A stretch of DNA of 47,441 bases from Clostridiales bacterium oral taxon 876 str. F0540 (GTDB lineage Bacteria; Bacillota; Clostridia; Clostridiales; Clostridiaceae). Position numbers and translations under genes: made by a program. Positions 7,938 to 15,074 of this stretch are shown here, in pieces; within the stretch, counting starts at the first letter, position 1, and the number at the start of each line of letters is the position of its first letter. The stretch covers positions 494,036 through 541,476 of the forward strand of contig KE993508.1 in assembly GCA_000466585.1 (NCBI GenBank), in the 5' to 3' direction. The notes under the pieces were generated by a model. That model worked only from the letters and a program-made list of their open reading frames with translations, did no database searches and had not been told where the DNA came from.

Positions 7938-8792
7938 TTAAATTTCTATTTCAGCTATTATCCCCATATGATCTGATACTCTGTCTTCGTCAGTGGCAAA
8001 AATACACTCCGATTTTATAACTTTAGTATCTTTCTTATCGCTTGTAATTATATAATCAATTCTTTGAGTAGAATTAAAAGCATCCCCTCTTATGGTTGCC
8101 CTGTTGAAATTATCCGAACTTGCTTTAAAATCAACATCAATAATCTTTTGACCATTTATGGTTTTAGTCATAAGATAATTATAACCTGTGCCCCCTGCCG
8201 CGTTATTAAAATCACCAGCTAAAACAAAATTACTGCTGGCATCGCTTTCTTCAATCCATTTAAAGAGATTATCAATATCTTCCTTAAAGCCTTTTTCCCA
8301 CCAATTCAAATGAGCTGAATAAACATCCAAATCTTTTTTAGGCAGTGAAAGCACTCCTTTTACTACCTTTCGTGAGAAAATATCATTCTTATCTGTTTTG
8401 CTTGAAACATAACAAGACTGCATTTTTTTAATATCAAATCTTGTTAAAATACCTATTCCTTCTTCCCATACATCCCATCCATAGTGAGACCAGTCCCAAA
8501 TAAAATTATAACCTAATTTATATTTTTCCTTTAATAACTTTTGAAGTTCTAAAATTACATTGTATTTTTTTATATTTGTATTTCCGTTGCCCATAACTAC
8601 AGGCATGTCTTTATGCTGGGCAGCTTCCTGCAAAAATATTATATCTAGGTCTTTTTCCTTTATTGTATCTGCTATAATTTCATTTACATTTGCATATGCC
8701 TCGAAGAAATCATCAAGGCTTCTAAAATTCTCTGAGTTCAGTTCCTGATAAGTATGTAGGTTTAAAGTCATTATTTTAAGATGCTCTGCCAT
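7938..8792 (-). CDS. Endonuclease/exonuclease/phosphatase (EEP) family protein
   Basis: 284 aa. EEP-fold catalytic blocks in order: MTLNLH at the N-terminus (metal/active-site Asn), IIFLQEA (metal-binding Glu), VYSAHLNWWEKG (catalytic His), VLAGDFNNAAGGTGY (GDFN) and the terminal VSDHMGI (SDH). No signal peptide, so intracellular. The family includes DNA repair nucleases, sphingomyelinases and sugar-phosphate/inositol phosphatases; the WW pair and single-domain size do not decide. It stands alone on the minus strand with its own ATG. Phosphodiesterase/phosphatase chemistry is well supported; substrate unknown. Confidence 0.85.
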   Translation of the reverse strand: MAEHLKIMTLNLHTYQELNSENFRSLDDFFEAYANVNEIIADTIKEKDLDIIFLQEAAQHKDMPVVMGNGNTNIKKYNVILELQKLLKEKYKLGYNFIWDWSHYGWDVWEEGIGILTRFDIKKMQSCYVSSKTDKNDIFSRKVVKGVLSLPKKDLDVYSAHLNWWEKGFKEDIDNLFKWIEESDASSNFVLAGDFNNAAGGTGYNYLMTKTINGQKIIDVDFKASSDNFNRATIRGDAFNSTQRIDYIITSDKKDTKVIKSECIFATDEDRVSDHMGIIAEIEI

Positions 8793-8896
8793 AATATCCC
8801 CCGCTTTTCTATTTGCTTAGAAGTATTATAAATCTTTTTTTCTTCAAGAACAACTTCAATTCTGTGTGGATAGCCTCATATTTAGCAAAGTATCCA

Positions 8897-8925
8897 TTGA
8901 CAATTAGAATTCTAACTATTATAAT
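8897..8925 (+). promoter_or_regulatory. Perfect-consensus promoter of the MarR gene
   Basis: TTGACA (8897-8902), 17-bp spacer (8903-8919), TATAAT (8920-8925): an exact sigma-A consensus. The spacer holds an operator palindrome, so bound repressor would block RNA polymerase. Confidence 0.85.
8904..8915. promoter_or_regulatory. MarR operator O1 (promoter spacer)
   Basis: The 12-bp perfect palindrome TTAGAATTCTAA lies in the spacer between -35 and -10. The identical core recurs at 8934-8945 and 9456-9467, and nowhere else I noticed in the window. Confidence 0.8.
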
Positions 8926-8933
8926 CAATATAA

Positions 8934-8945
8934 TTAGAATTCTAA
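8934..8945. promoter_or_regulatory. MarR operator O2 (start point)
   Basis: Same TTAGAATTCTAA core (extended to ATTAGAATTCTAAT at 8933-8946), exactly 30 bp (three helical turns) after O1 and just past the expected start of transcription. Same-face spacing favours cooperative binding of two dimers. Confidence 0.8.
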
Positions 8946-8969
8946 TCAAGACGTTACGTGAGGTATATA

Positions 8970-9407
8970 ATGAGCAATTCAAACAGTTTTTTAGATAATC
9001 CCTATTCCGATCTTATAAGAAGCATTGGAGAAAAAGTAAAATCATTGGCTGATCAAAATATTAATGCCCTTGGACTTAATTCACAGCAAGGCCGAATGAT
9101 TGGGTATATTTACGAGCATCAAGACAGCGGAATCATTCAAAAAGACCTAGCAGAGGTTTTTCAAAGAAAAGGAGCAAGTATTACAAGTATGCTCCAAGGC
9201 TTAGAGAAAAAGGGCTACATTGAACGAAGAATTTCTAGTGATAATGAAAGACAGAAAAATATATACGTACTTCCTAAGGGAATAGCTTTAATAGAGGATT
9301 TTAACAAGGCCTTTGCTGAAGTAGAAAAGAGTATTACCTCAAAATTAACTGAAGAAGAAAAGAATACTTTGATGTCATTATTGATAAAGGTAAATCAAAA
9401 TCTGTAA
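8970..9407 (+). CDS. MarR-family transcriptional regulator
   Basis: 145 aa from ATG 8970, chosen because GTGAGG lies 6 bases upstream; the in-frame GTG at 8958 is part of that Shine-Dalgarno. MarR winged helix: LNSQQGRMIGYIYEH, then QKDLAEVFQRKGASITSMLQGLEKKGYIERR (recognition helix and wing entry) and SSDNERQKNIYVLPKG (the MarR D-x-R wing). It probably represses itself through O1/O2 and the downstream MATE gene through O3, released by a toxic ligand. Dimerisation helices flank the wing. The MATE gene follows after 100 bp. Confidence 0.93.
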   Translation: MSNSNSFLDNPYSDLIRSIGEKVKSLADQNINALGLNSQQGRMIGYIYEHQDSGIIQKDLAEVFQRKGASITSMLQGLEKKGYIERRISSDNERQKNIYVLPKGIALIEDFNKAFAEVEKSITSKLTEEEKNTLMSLLIKVNQNL

Positions 9408-9455
9408 TCATTTATACTAGGGTCTGTCTTATAGCAGTCTCCTATATCATTATAC

Positions 9456-9467
9456 TTAGAATTCTAA
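9456..9467. promoter_or_regulatory. MarR operator O3 upstream of the MATE gene
   Basis: Third copy of TTAGAATTCTAA, 43 bp before the MATE ATG. A TATACT hexamer (9451-9456) abuts it and could be a -10 box, though its -35 is poor. Another half-site (TTAGAAG) follows at 9471. This gives the pump its own control point within the MarR transcript. Confidence 0.75.
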
Positions 9468-9509
9468 TTATTAGAAGTCAAATATTTACTCTTTCGGAGG
9501 TAATTAAAA

Positions 9510-10856
9510 ATGGAACAAACAGGAACGAATCAATACTATCTAGAAAAAGCGCCAATCACAAAAGCAATTGCTCACTTATCAATTCCAATGATGATTGGTA
9601 TGTCCGTAGGTACAATATACAGCGTTATCAGCGCCTTCTTTATTGGATTAATGCATAACACGGAAATGCTTACTGCAGTTACTTTGTGCCTTCCTATATT
9701 CACTATACTAATGGCTTTTGGAAACATGTTTGGAGTTGGAGGTGGAACTTTTATCACTAGACTTATAGCAAAAAATAAGTTAAAAGAAGCTAAAGGTATT
9801 GCGGGATATGCTTTTTACAGCAGTATTATAGCATCAGCTTTAATAGCTGTAATAGCATTCTTAGCCATCGATCCTATAATTAAAATCTTAGGGTCGGATA
9901 CGGCAGCCTTTAACTTTACAAAAAACTATGCCCTAACAATGTTTTTCGGAGGCTTTGCAGTAATACTGAATTTTGCTTTAGAACAAATAGTTCGTTCAGA
10001 AGGCGCATCTAAAGAATCTATGAATGGAATGCTCATTAGTACTTTGTTAAATTTTGTTTTTGACCCTTTGCTTATATTAGTGCTGAAATTAAATGTTGTA
10101 GGAGCGGCATTGGCGCTTATACTGTCTAATCTTGGCTCATCAATTTATTATATATATTATCTTGAAAAAAGAAGTGATCACTTAAAAGGATTTCTTAGAT
10201 ATTTTAAAACTTCTTTTAAAGATAAAGTTGAAATATACAAAATAGGAGTATCAGAATTATTAATGACAACTTTTATTATTATAACAACTCTGTTGTCCAA
10301 TAATTTTTCTGTAAAATACGGAGATAATGTGGTAGCTGCCTTTGGAGTTGCTTTAAGAATTGTACAAGTTCCGGAGTTTCTTTCAATGGGTTTATCCTTA
10401 GGGATTATTCCTTTAATTGCTTACAACTTTTCAAGCAAAAATATTGATAGATTAAAAAATGGAATCAGAAAGTCTTTTATTTATATCGGTACGATATCTA
10501 TTTCGTTTTGCACTTTATCATATATTTTCAAAGGAAACATACTTAATCTTTTTTCCAATGATATCTCAGTAATAAGTGTAGGTATAAACATTATGACAGC
10601 AATGCTTATTTCTGCAGTATTCAATGGATTTACCGGGTTATTTACTGGCATATTTCAGGCATCAGGACAGGGAATTCCAACTATAATTATGTCTGTTACA
10701 CAAGGTATCCTTTATATTCCTGTAATATTTTTAATGCATGGATACTTCGGATTAAACGGTGTTATATGGTCAATGGCTGTAACTGAAATAATCACCTTTA
10801 TAATAGGTCTTGCACTCTATATTTTCTTTAACAGCGATCTATACTCAGAAGCATAA
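9510..10856 (+). CDS. MATE-family multidrug efflux transporter
   Basis: 448 aa, twelve predicted membrane segments in two homologous halves. The N-terminus PITKAIAHLSIPMMIGMSVGTIYSVISAFFIG and the LPIFTILMAFGNMFGVGGGTFITR segment are characteristic of the MATE (NorM/MepA-like) family, which extrudes cationic drugs in exchange for Na+ or H+. ATG follows TCGGAGGTAATT, a strong ribosome binding site. Gene order (marR, operator, pump) mirrors S. aureus mepR-mepA. Closest guess is a MepA-type pump. Confidence 0.93.
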   Translation: MEQTGTNQYYLEKAPITKAIAHLSIPMMIGMSVGTIYSVISAFFIGLMHNTEMLTAVTLCLPIFTILMAFGNMFGVGGGTFITRLIAKNKLKEAKGIAGYAFYSSIIASALIAVIAFLAIDPIIKILGSDTAAFNFTKNYALTMFFGGFAVILNFALEQIVRSEGASKESMNGMLISTLLNFVFDPLLILVLKLNVVGAALALILSNLGSSIYYIYYLEKRSDHLKGFLRYFKTSFKDKVEIYKIGVSELLMTTFIIITTLLSNNFSVKYGDNVVAAFGVALRIVQVPEFLSMGLSLGIIPLIAYNFSSKNIDRLKNGIRKSFIYIGTISISFCTLSYIFKGNILNLFSNDISVISVGINIMTAMLISAVFNGFTGLFTGIFQASGQGIPTIIMSVTQGILYIPVIFLMHGYFGLNGVIWSMAVTEIITFIIGLALYIFFNSDLYSEA

Positions 10857-10858
10857 AA

Positions 10859-10881
10859 GAAGCTGCCATAATGACAGCTTC
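10859..10881. terminator. Hairpin between the convergent MATE and zinc-ribbon genes
   Basis: GAAGCTG / CAGCTTC 7-bp stem with a 9-base centre. The following plus-strand CTTCT is only weakly T-rich, and reading from the other strand TTTTATGC follows, so it serves the minus-strand gene better. Confidence 0.6.
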
Positions 10882-10884
10882 CTT

Positions 10885-11388
10885 CTATATTCCAAGCTTT
10901 TTAATTCTTCCCTCAATAACCTCTGCCTCATTCTTTATTGCATTCAACTCATTATTTATGTTGTTAAGAGCATCATCTGCTGCATCTAAAGTAATTATTT
11001 CCTGCTCAAGCTTCTTAATCCCCTGAACAGAAAATGCAATATTATATAATCTGTCATTGATAACCTGAAGAAACTTTTTCATATCTAAAAGAGTTCTCTT
11101 CTCAAGAGTAACTTCATTTCCTTCATCATCAATATAAATATAGGAAATGCCTTCACCGCAGTTCGAACATATAAAATCTACTTCAATAGAATTTTCATTT
11201 ACCTTTTCTCTAAGCTTAAATAATTCGCTGCCGCACTTGCTGCAAACAGGCACTATCATCCTGCCGTCAAGTTCAAATACTTCCTTAACACTGTGACATT
11301 CTGAGCACTCCACCCTGAAGGAAACACCATCAGGAATAACGTTAAACTTATTGTTATCGCAATTGCTGCAAATTCTTGTCCTATACAT
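10885..11388 (-). CDS. Multi zinc-ribbon protein with C-terminal coiled coil
   Basis: 167 aa with four CxxC pairs (C7/C10, C28/C31, C49/C52, C74/C77), enough for two zinc ribbons in the first half. The second half (~100-165) is rich in Leu, Ile, Glu, Lys and Asn with heptad-like spacing and should be a coiled coil. No membrane segment. Not a family I can name; possibly a nucleic-acid or protein-binding scaffold. Monocistronic, facing away from the agr locus. Confidence 0.8.
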   Translation of the reverse strand: MYRTRICSNCDNNKFNVIPDGVSFRVECSECHSVKEVFELDGRMIVPVCSKCGSELFKLREKVNENSIEVDFICSNCGEGISYIYIDDEGNEVTLEKRTLLDMKKFLQVINDRLYNIAFSVQGIKKLEQEIITLDAADDALNNINNELNAIKNEAEVIEGRIKKLGI

Positions 11389-11501
11389 AAAAACTCTCCC
11401 CCTCTACTTCTAATGTTATTAAAAATAACACTGCCATTGGTTATGTCAGTTCTTCTCATAATTATATATGTATAAAGAGCACAATATATGATGCAAATAT
11501 G

Positions 11502-11517
11502 TTATGTAAACACATAA
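11502..11517. promoter_or_regulatory. Inverted repeat upstream of agrB
   Basis: TTATGT-AAAC-ACATAA lies 132 bp before the agrB start in the 261-bp region 11389-11649. It may be a regulator site for the agrBD promoter, but it lacks the direct-repeat layout of S. aureus AgrA sites, so the binding protein is unknown. Confidence 0.4.
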
Positions 11518-11605
11518 TACAAAATGAGTCGTTACATACTTAATAATTTTGCGACCAAACTTGCATAGCTTGTACTAAAATCATAAATGTAATCATATTA
11601 TTAAA

Positions 11606-11621
11606 TAAAGAAGCTTCTTTA
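11606..11621. promoter_or_regulatory. 16-bp perfect palindrome in the agrB leader
   Basis: TAAAGAAGCTTCTTTA ends 28 bp before the agrB ATG. It could be an operator, or a hairpin in the mRNA close to the ribosome binding site. Confidence 0.45.
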
Positions 11622-11649
11622 AATGATAATATTTTGGTGGTGCTTTAAA

Positions 11650-12213
11650 ATGATAGAAAAAATGGCCCCTAAACTTGCTTCCTTCATTTGTACCGAAGCT
11701 TATGATAATTCTAAAGACAGAGCCAGAATTCAATACGGCTTGAGTATACTTTTAAGTGAAGGATTCAAAATTGTTTTTCTTTTACTGTTTTTCAACCTAG
11801 TACATAGCCAGAACTACTTTTACTTTTCTCTGCTAATACTGCTTACAACAAGAGTATTTGCCGGCGGAATACATGTAAAGGGAACCCTGAACTGCTTGAT
11901 TTTAACAACCTTACTCTTTATATTTACAAGTGTTTTTGCGCCCATGGTACCAGGTTATTCTATGGCAGCCTATATACTTATTGGACTAGCCTGCTTTATT
12001 ATAGCTCTCTCGAGAGCTCCAATTTGCAGCGTAAGAAGACCCATAAAAGACAGTAAAAAAAAGCTGCAGTATAAGCTTGCCGCAGCTCTATCTATAGTCT
12101 TTTGGACCATTATTTTATTGTTCATAGAAAGCATACCATATAAAAATGCTGGCTTCAGTACATTATTTATTCAAACAATACAGCTCGTATTGGTTAAAAA
12201 CAAATCTAAATAA
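11650..12213 (+). CDS. agrB: AgrB-family peptide-processing membrane protease
   Basis: 187 aa from ATG 11650 (GGTGGTG upstream; a longer in-frame ATG at 11623 has no site). AgrB cuts the C-terminal tail of AgrD and catalyses ring closure. The active-site block RVFAGGIHVKGTLNC carries His75 and Cys82, aligned with S. aureus H77 and C84. Four to six hydrophobic segments follow. The basic cytoplasmic loop RRPIKDSKKKLQYK precedes the last two helices, as in other AgrB. It lies 173 bp upstream of agrD; the intervening DNA holds a hairpin array. Confidence 0.93.
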   Translation: MIEKMAPKLASFICTEAYDNSKDRARIQYGLSILLSEGFKIVFLLLFFNLVHSQNYFYFSLLILLTTRVFAGGIHVKGTLNCLILTTLLFIFTSVFAPMVPGYSMAAYILIGLACFIIALSRAPICSVRRPIKDSKKKLQYKLAAALSIVFWTIILLFIESIPYKNAGFSTLFIQTIQLVLVKNKSK

Positions 12214-12229
12214 TCATATATTTAGGAGG

Positions 12230-12252
12230 TTAAAGGTCTAAATGACCTTTAA
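12230..12252 (+). repeat. Hairpin 1 of the agrB-agrD array
   Basis: Perfect 9-bp stem TTAAAGGTC / GACCTTTAA with a 5-base loop. It starts directly after an AGGAGG (12224-12229) that has no start codon at the right distance, as though an original ribosome binding site had been separated from agrD by insertion. Confidence 0.7.
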
Positions 12253-12253
12253 C

Positions 12254-12377
12254 GAGCAATTAGCGAGCGGGAGCGAGTAATCTTTGATTGCTCAGTGCTT
12301 CCGACTAAAAGGACTTTTACGGGTAATTAATGAGCGGAGCGAATGGGTTTTAATTACCCTGTGTTCCGACTAAAAGG
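12254..12377 (+). repeat. Tandem ~65-bp hairpin units between agrB and agrD
   Basis: Two imperfect tandem units. Unit 1: stem GAGCAAT (12254-12260) / ATTGCTC (12287-12293), then TTCCGACTAAAAGGA (12299-12313). Unit 2: stem GGGTAATTAA (12321-12330) / TTAATTACCC (12350-12359), then the same TTCCGACTAAAAGGA (12364-12378), whose end supplies the agrD Shine-Dalgarno. Both loops contain GAGCGRGAGCGA-like runs. The stems differ in sequence but both still pair, which suggests selection on structure. May set mRNA processing or the agrB:agrD dose. Confidence 0.7.
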
Positions 12378-12386
12378 AGGAAAATC

Positions 12387-12530
12387 ATGAAAAAAGAATT
12401 TAAAAACTTAAAAGGAAAATCCATATTGTGTGCGCTTTGCCTTGCTGTAACTACATTCTTTATGCCTTTTTACGGCTCTTTCATCTTCCTCGGCGAACCT
12501 GAAATACCGGAAATATTAAAAGAAGAATAA
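12387..12530 (+). CDS. agrD: AgrD-type autoinducing peptide precursor with Ser in place of Cys
   Basis: 47 aa, with AAAAGGAGG 7 bases upstream. Layout is that of AgrD: a basic amphipathic N-terminus (MKKEFKNLKGKS), a hydrophobic middle, and an acidic tail GEPEIPEILKEE matching the S. aureus pattern of E-V-E-V-P-K-E-L. The five residues before the tail are S31-F-I-F-L35, exactly where the thiolactone ring C-x-x-x-x sits. So the predicted signal is a Ser lactone ring of five residues with a short N-terminal tail (for example FYG-SFIFL). Cys15 and Cys18 lie in the leader helix, too far from the cleavage site. Ser lactones are known in the S. intermedius AIP and in enterococcal GBAP. Gene identity is firm; mature peptide is inferred. 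Confidence 0.88.
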   Translation: MKKEFKNLKGKSILCALCLAVTTFFMPFYGSFIFLGEPEIPEILKEE

Positions 12531-12535
12531 TAACT

Positions 12536-13801
12536 TTATGTTAATTTGATACTGAAAATTGTATAGTTATTTTCAAAGGATAGTTGGATTCTGCCGCTGC
12601 AGGATTCAACTATCTTTTTAACATTATAAAGCCCGTATCCCCTGTTTTCACCTCGTTTAGTTGTATAGCCTGCATTAAAAATTTTACCAATATCATTTAA
12701 CTCGATTCTATCTCCCGTATTTCCGATTTCTATGACACAGTTTTCTTCCAGATATCCAATATTTAAAAACACTTTTTTAGGATAAATTTCAGAATTTAAT
12801 ACAGCTTCAAAAGCATTATCCAATAGATTGTTCAAAACTTCTGAAAGCTCATGTTCCTTAAATGGAAGCTTTGAATTACTCTGAATAGAAAAATCAAATT
12901 CAATATTATTTTTAGCTGCTTCGTTTATCTTATTATAAATAATAGCTGTAACTACGACATTATCAATTTGGAGAACTTTCTCCATATTCTCTAAAGAAAT
13001 ATTGACTGAATTCATATATTGACTTATAGTTTCCTTCAAATTACTTTTATCAGAAACCATAACAAGACCATAAATAGTGTTTAAATGATTTTTGAAATCG
13101 TGCTGTCTCCTTCTCACATCCTCTAAAAGTTCTGATATCACCGGTGAATACTTTTTATATTCCTCTACAGATTTCTTTATCTCACTGCTTTTCATATGGT
13201 ATTCTAAAAAAAACAAGTTAGCTAAAATCAGAACTACAGGAATTATAAGATACATGGCAATTTCGTCAAGGAACTGGTGTCTCTTAAAACTCCAAAGCCA
13301 TCTCGCTGCAACTATGTAAATAAAAAGATTCACTGAAAAAAAGTAAATTTTTGAGCTTTCCTGTTTAAAAAATATTGCTAACCTTCCATAGGACGCATAT
13401 CTGTAGGTGCAAAAACTTAAAAGTACACAGATAAAATCAGCTATAATATAATATGAGAAGTCATCCTGCAGTAAAAATGCGGGAGTAAATAATCTAAGCA
13501 TAATAATTACAGTTAGCTGCATAATGCTTGAAATGGCAAGCACCAGTCCAAATTCTAAAAACAGGTATTTTGCACTTTTTTTGAATATAATCTTTATAAA
13601 TAAAAATACAACTATATAATTAATCACAGATTGCAAAGGAGGATAAATGTAATTTGTAAGAACAACAATTAAAGATGTGCACAGAATAATAAAAATACTT
13701 TTAAGCAGCCTATTTTGATATTTTTTGTTAAACATATTCCACAGCAGCATAAAACTTGTTAATTCTAAAAGAATAAGAATAAATATCTTATATCCTATCA
13801 T
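12536..13801 (-). CDS. agrC: AgrC-like membrane sensor histidine kinase (GHKL type)
   Basis: 421 aa. Residues ~1-200 form six or seven membrane helices with short loops (the peptide receptor); 200-240 is the dimerisation region with phospho-acceptor H234 in RRRQHDFKNHLN. The GHKL ATPase follows: N box VLNNLLDNAFEA (N325/N329), D box IGNTGD and G box NRGYGLYNVKKIVE. It detects the AgrD-derived peptide and phosphorylates AgrA. Its start overlaps the agrA stop by 14 bases, so the order is agrA-agrC, reversed from the classical order. Convergent with agrBD, only 5 bp apart; its last codons also encode the agrBD terminator. Confidence 0.9.
   Translation of the reverse strand: MIGYKIFILILLELTSFMLLWNMFNKKYQNRLLKSIFIILCTSLIVVLTNYIYPPLQSVINYIVVFLFIKIIFKKSAKYLFLEFGLVLAISSIMQLTVIIMLRLFTPAFLLQDDFSYYIIADFICVLLSFCTYRYASYGRLAIFFKQESSKIYFFSVNLFIYIVAARWLWSFKRHQFLDEIAMYLIIPVVLILANLFFLEYHMKSSEIKKSVEEYKKYSPVISELLEDVRRRQHDFKNHLNTIYGLVMVSDKSNLKETISQYMNSVNISLENMEKVLQIDNVVVTAIIYNKINEAAKNNIEFDFSIQSNSKLPFKEHELSEVLNNLLDNAFEAVLNSEIYPKKVFLNIGYLEENCVIEIGNTGDRIELNDIGKIFNAGYTTKRGENRGYGLYNVKKIVESCSGRIQLSFENNYTIFSIKLT
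12579..12619 (+). terminator. agrBD terminator embedded in the agrC coding sequence
   Basis: On the plus strand GATAGTTGGATTCTGC pairs with GCAGGATTCAACTATC (16 bp with two G-U pairs, tetraloop CGCT), followed by TTTTTA. It lies 48 bp past the agrD stop, inside agrC codons for ESCSGRIQL. On the agrC strand the hairpin has no T-run after it, so it should terminate only agrBD. Confidence 0.8.
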
Positions 13802-14552
13802 TTATATCCCCGCCTATAGCATTATTAAACCTTTCTATTATACATTTCTTATAGTTGTTTCCTAATAATGCGGTATCAGTAGTATTATAAAAACAAATCT
13901 TGTATGAGGTTTTATCGCTTGACCTTTCAATCTTGTTTATATATTTTACATTAACTAAATAAGATCTGTGGCATTGAAGAATATTCTTATCATTTATCAT
14001 TGAGTTTAATTTTTTAAGAGATAGATAATCTATTGTAAAGGAACCATTTATAGTATGTATTATTGAAGTTCTAATAAAAACTTCTACAAAAATTATTTCA
14101 TTAATAAATATTTTAACCTGTATGTTTTTCACATTCACAATTATAAAATTCTCTCTAATTTCGGTAGCAGCAACCTGAGACCTGTCATCTGAGAGAAGAA
14201 GCTTTGTGATTTGTTGAATATTTTCCTTATTATAAGGTTTTAATATATAGTCATAACAATGTATTTTTTTAAAGGCGGGAAGCATATAATCCTTATAAAT
14301 TGTTACAAATACTATCCAGGTGAGCTTGTAACCTTCTTTTTTTCTTATTTCTTCTGCAAATTTAAGACCGGATTCATTTTTAAGACTAATATCTATATAG
14401 AATAGATCAATCCTTTCGGTGAGTGCAGCTTTCATAGCTTCAGCTGTATTACTGGCTTCATATACCTTATACAAATCACTTGATTGTTTTATGATTTCAG
14501 ACAGCGTTTTCAACTGAATACAATCATCCTCTAAAATCAAAATATTATACAT
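13788..14552 (-). CDS. agrA: AgrA-like LytTR response regulator
   Basis: 254 aa. Receiver domain 1-~125: acidic pocket E8-D9-D10 (LILEDD), phospho-acceptor D54 (FYIDISL), Thr in FVTIYK and Lys in YILKPYN. LytTR DNA-binding domain ~140-245: FIIVNVKNIQVKIFINEIIFVEV, QCHRSYLVNVKYINKIERS and the closing YKKCIIERFN. Such regulators bind paired direct repeats. First gene of the agrA-agrC operon, with AAGGGG about 11 bases upstream. Likely targets: its own operon, agrBD across the locus, and unlinked genes. Confidence 0.9.
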   Translation of the reverse strand: MYNILILEDDCIQLKTLSEIIKQSSDLYKVYEASNTAEAMKAALTERIDLFYIDISLKNESGLKFAEEIRKKEGYKLTWIVFVTIYKDYMLPAFKKIHCYDYILKPYNKENIQQITKLLLSDDRSQVAATEIRENFIIVNVKNIQVKIFINEIIFVEVFIRTSIIHTINGSFTIDYLSLKKLNSMINDKNILQCHRSYLVNVKYINKIERSSDKTSYKICFYNTTDTALLGNNYKKCIIERFNNAIGGDINDRI

Positions 14553-14770
14553 ATAGTCATCAGCCCCTTTATGTATTATTTGACTAAGATAACTATTCTA
14601 CAAATATTTGGAAATACCTTCTTTAAATTAACCAATTTTAAAAAATAAAATAGTTACAGACATTAATGACAAAAATTGGGTCTTTTGTGCATTATGTTAT
14701 ATAATTCATAAGAATGTATGTTACAATTACTGTACACACATATATCATCTTTTAATCCTATCCTTATAAT

Positions 14771-15074
14771 GAGCGGATTGCATACCATATATTATTAAGG
14801 AGAGTGATATTATGAATTTGAATTTTATTGTTACTATATTATGTGTAACAATGCTGGGAATTGTTTCAATGCTATTTGGTTTTTGTTACAGACAGGAAAT
14901 AATGAAGGCATTGTTTCAATCAAGAACAACTATAAAGAAGGATGAGTTATCATCTGAAATCACATTAAATTTAGATAAAAAAGAAAGCAGCAAGTAGCTC
15001 TGCCAAGCTTCTTACTGCATTCAAGTAAAATAATATCCGTGTCATAGGCCAATTGCTTAACCTGCAATCCGCTC
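14771..15074. repeat. 12-bp inverted repeat flanking a small membrane gene
   Basis: GAGCGGATTGCA at 14771-14782 is matched exactly by its reverse complement TGCAATCCGCTC at 15063-15074, 280 bp apart. The pair encloses the 61-aa gene with its ribosome binding site. Could be remains of a small mobile cassette or paired regulator sites; no target-site duplication is evident. Confidence 0.5.
14812..14997 (+). CDS. Small single-pass membrane protein, unknown function
   Basis: 61 aa, ATG preceded by AAGGAGAGTG (a strong site), so likely expressed. Residues 4-25 are one hydrophobic helix; the rest is a charged tail with Lys and Glu. No Cys-ring or agrD-like tail, so not a second peptide pheromone. 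It sits divergently upstream of agrA (259 bp apart) and could be agr-regulated. No family recognised. Confidence 0.65.
   Translation: MNLNFIVTILCVTMLGIVSMLFGFCYRQEIMKALFQSRTTIKKDELSSEITLNLDKKESSK

Noticed and set aside
8958..8960. GTG as the start of the MarR gene
   Set aside because: This GTG is the beginning of the GTGAGG Shine-Dalgarno that serves the ATG at 8970; no ribosome site precedes it.
12429..12440. AgrD Cys15 or Cys18 as the ring-forming residue
   Set aside because: Both lie in the N-terminal helix, 18-21 residues before the predicted cut site. A ring of that size has no precedent, whereas Ser31 has exactly the standard five-residue spacing.
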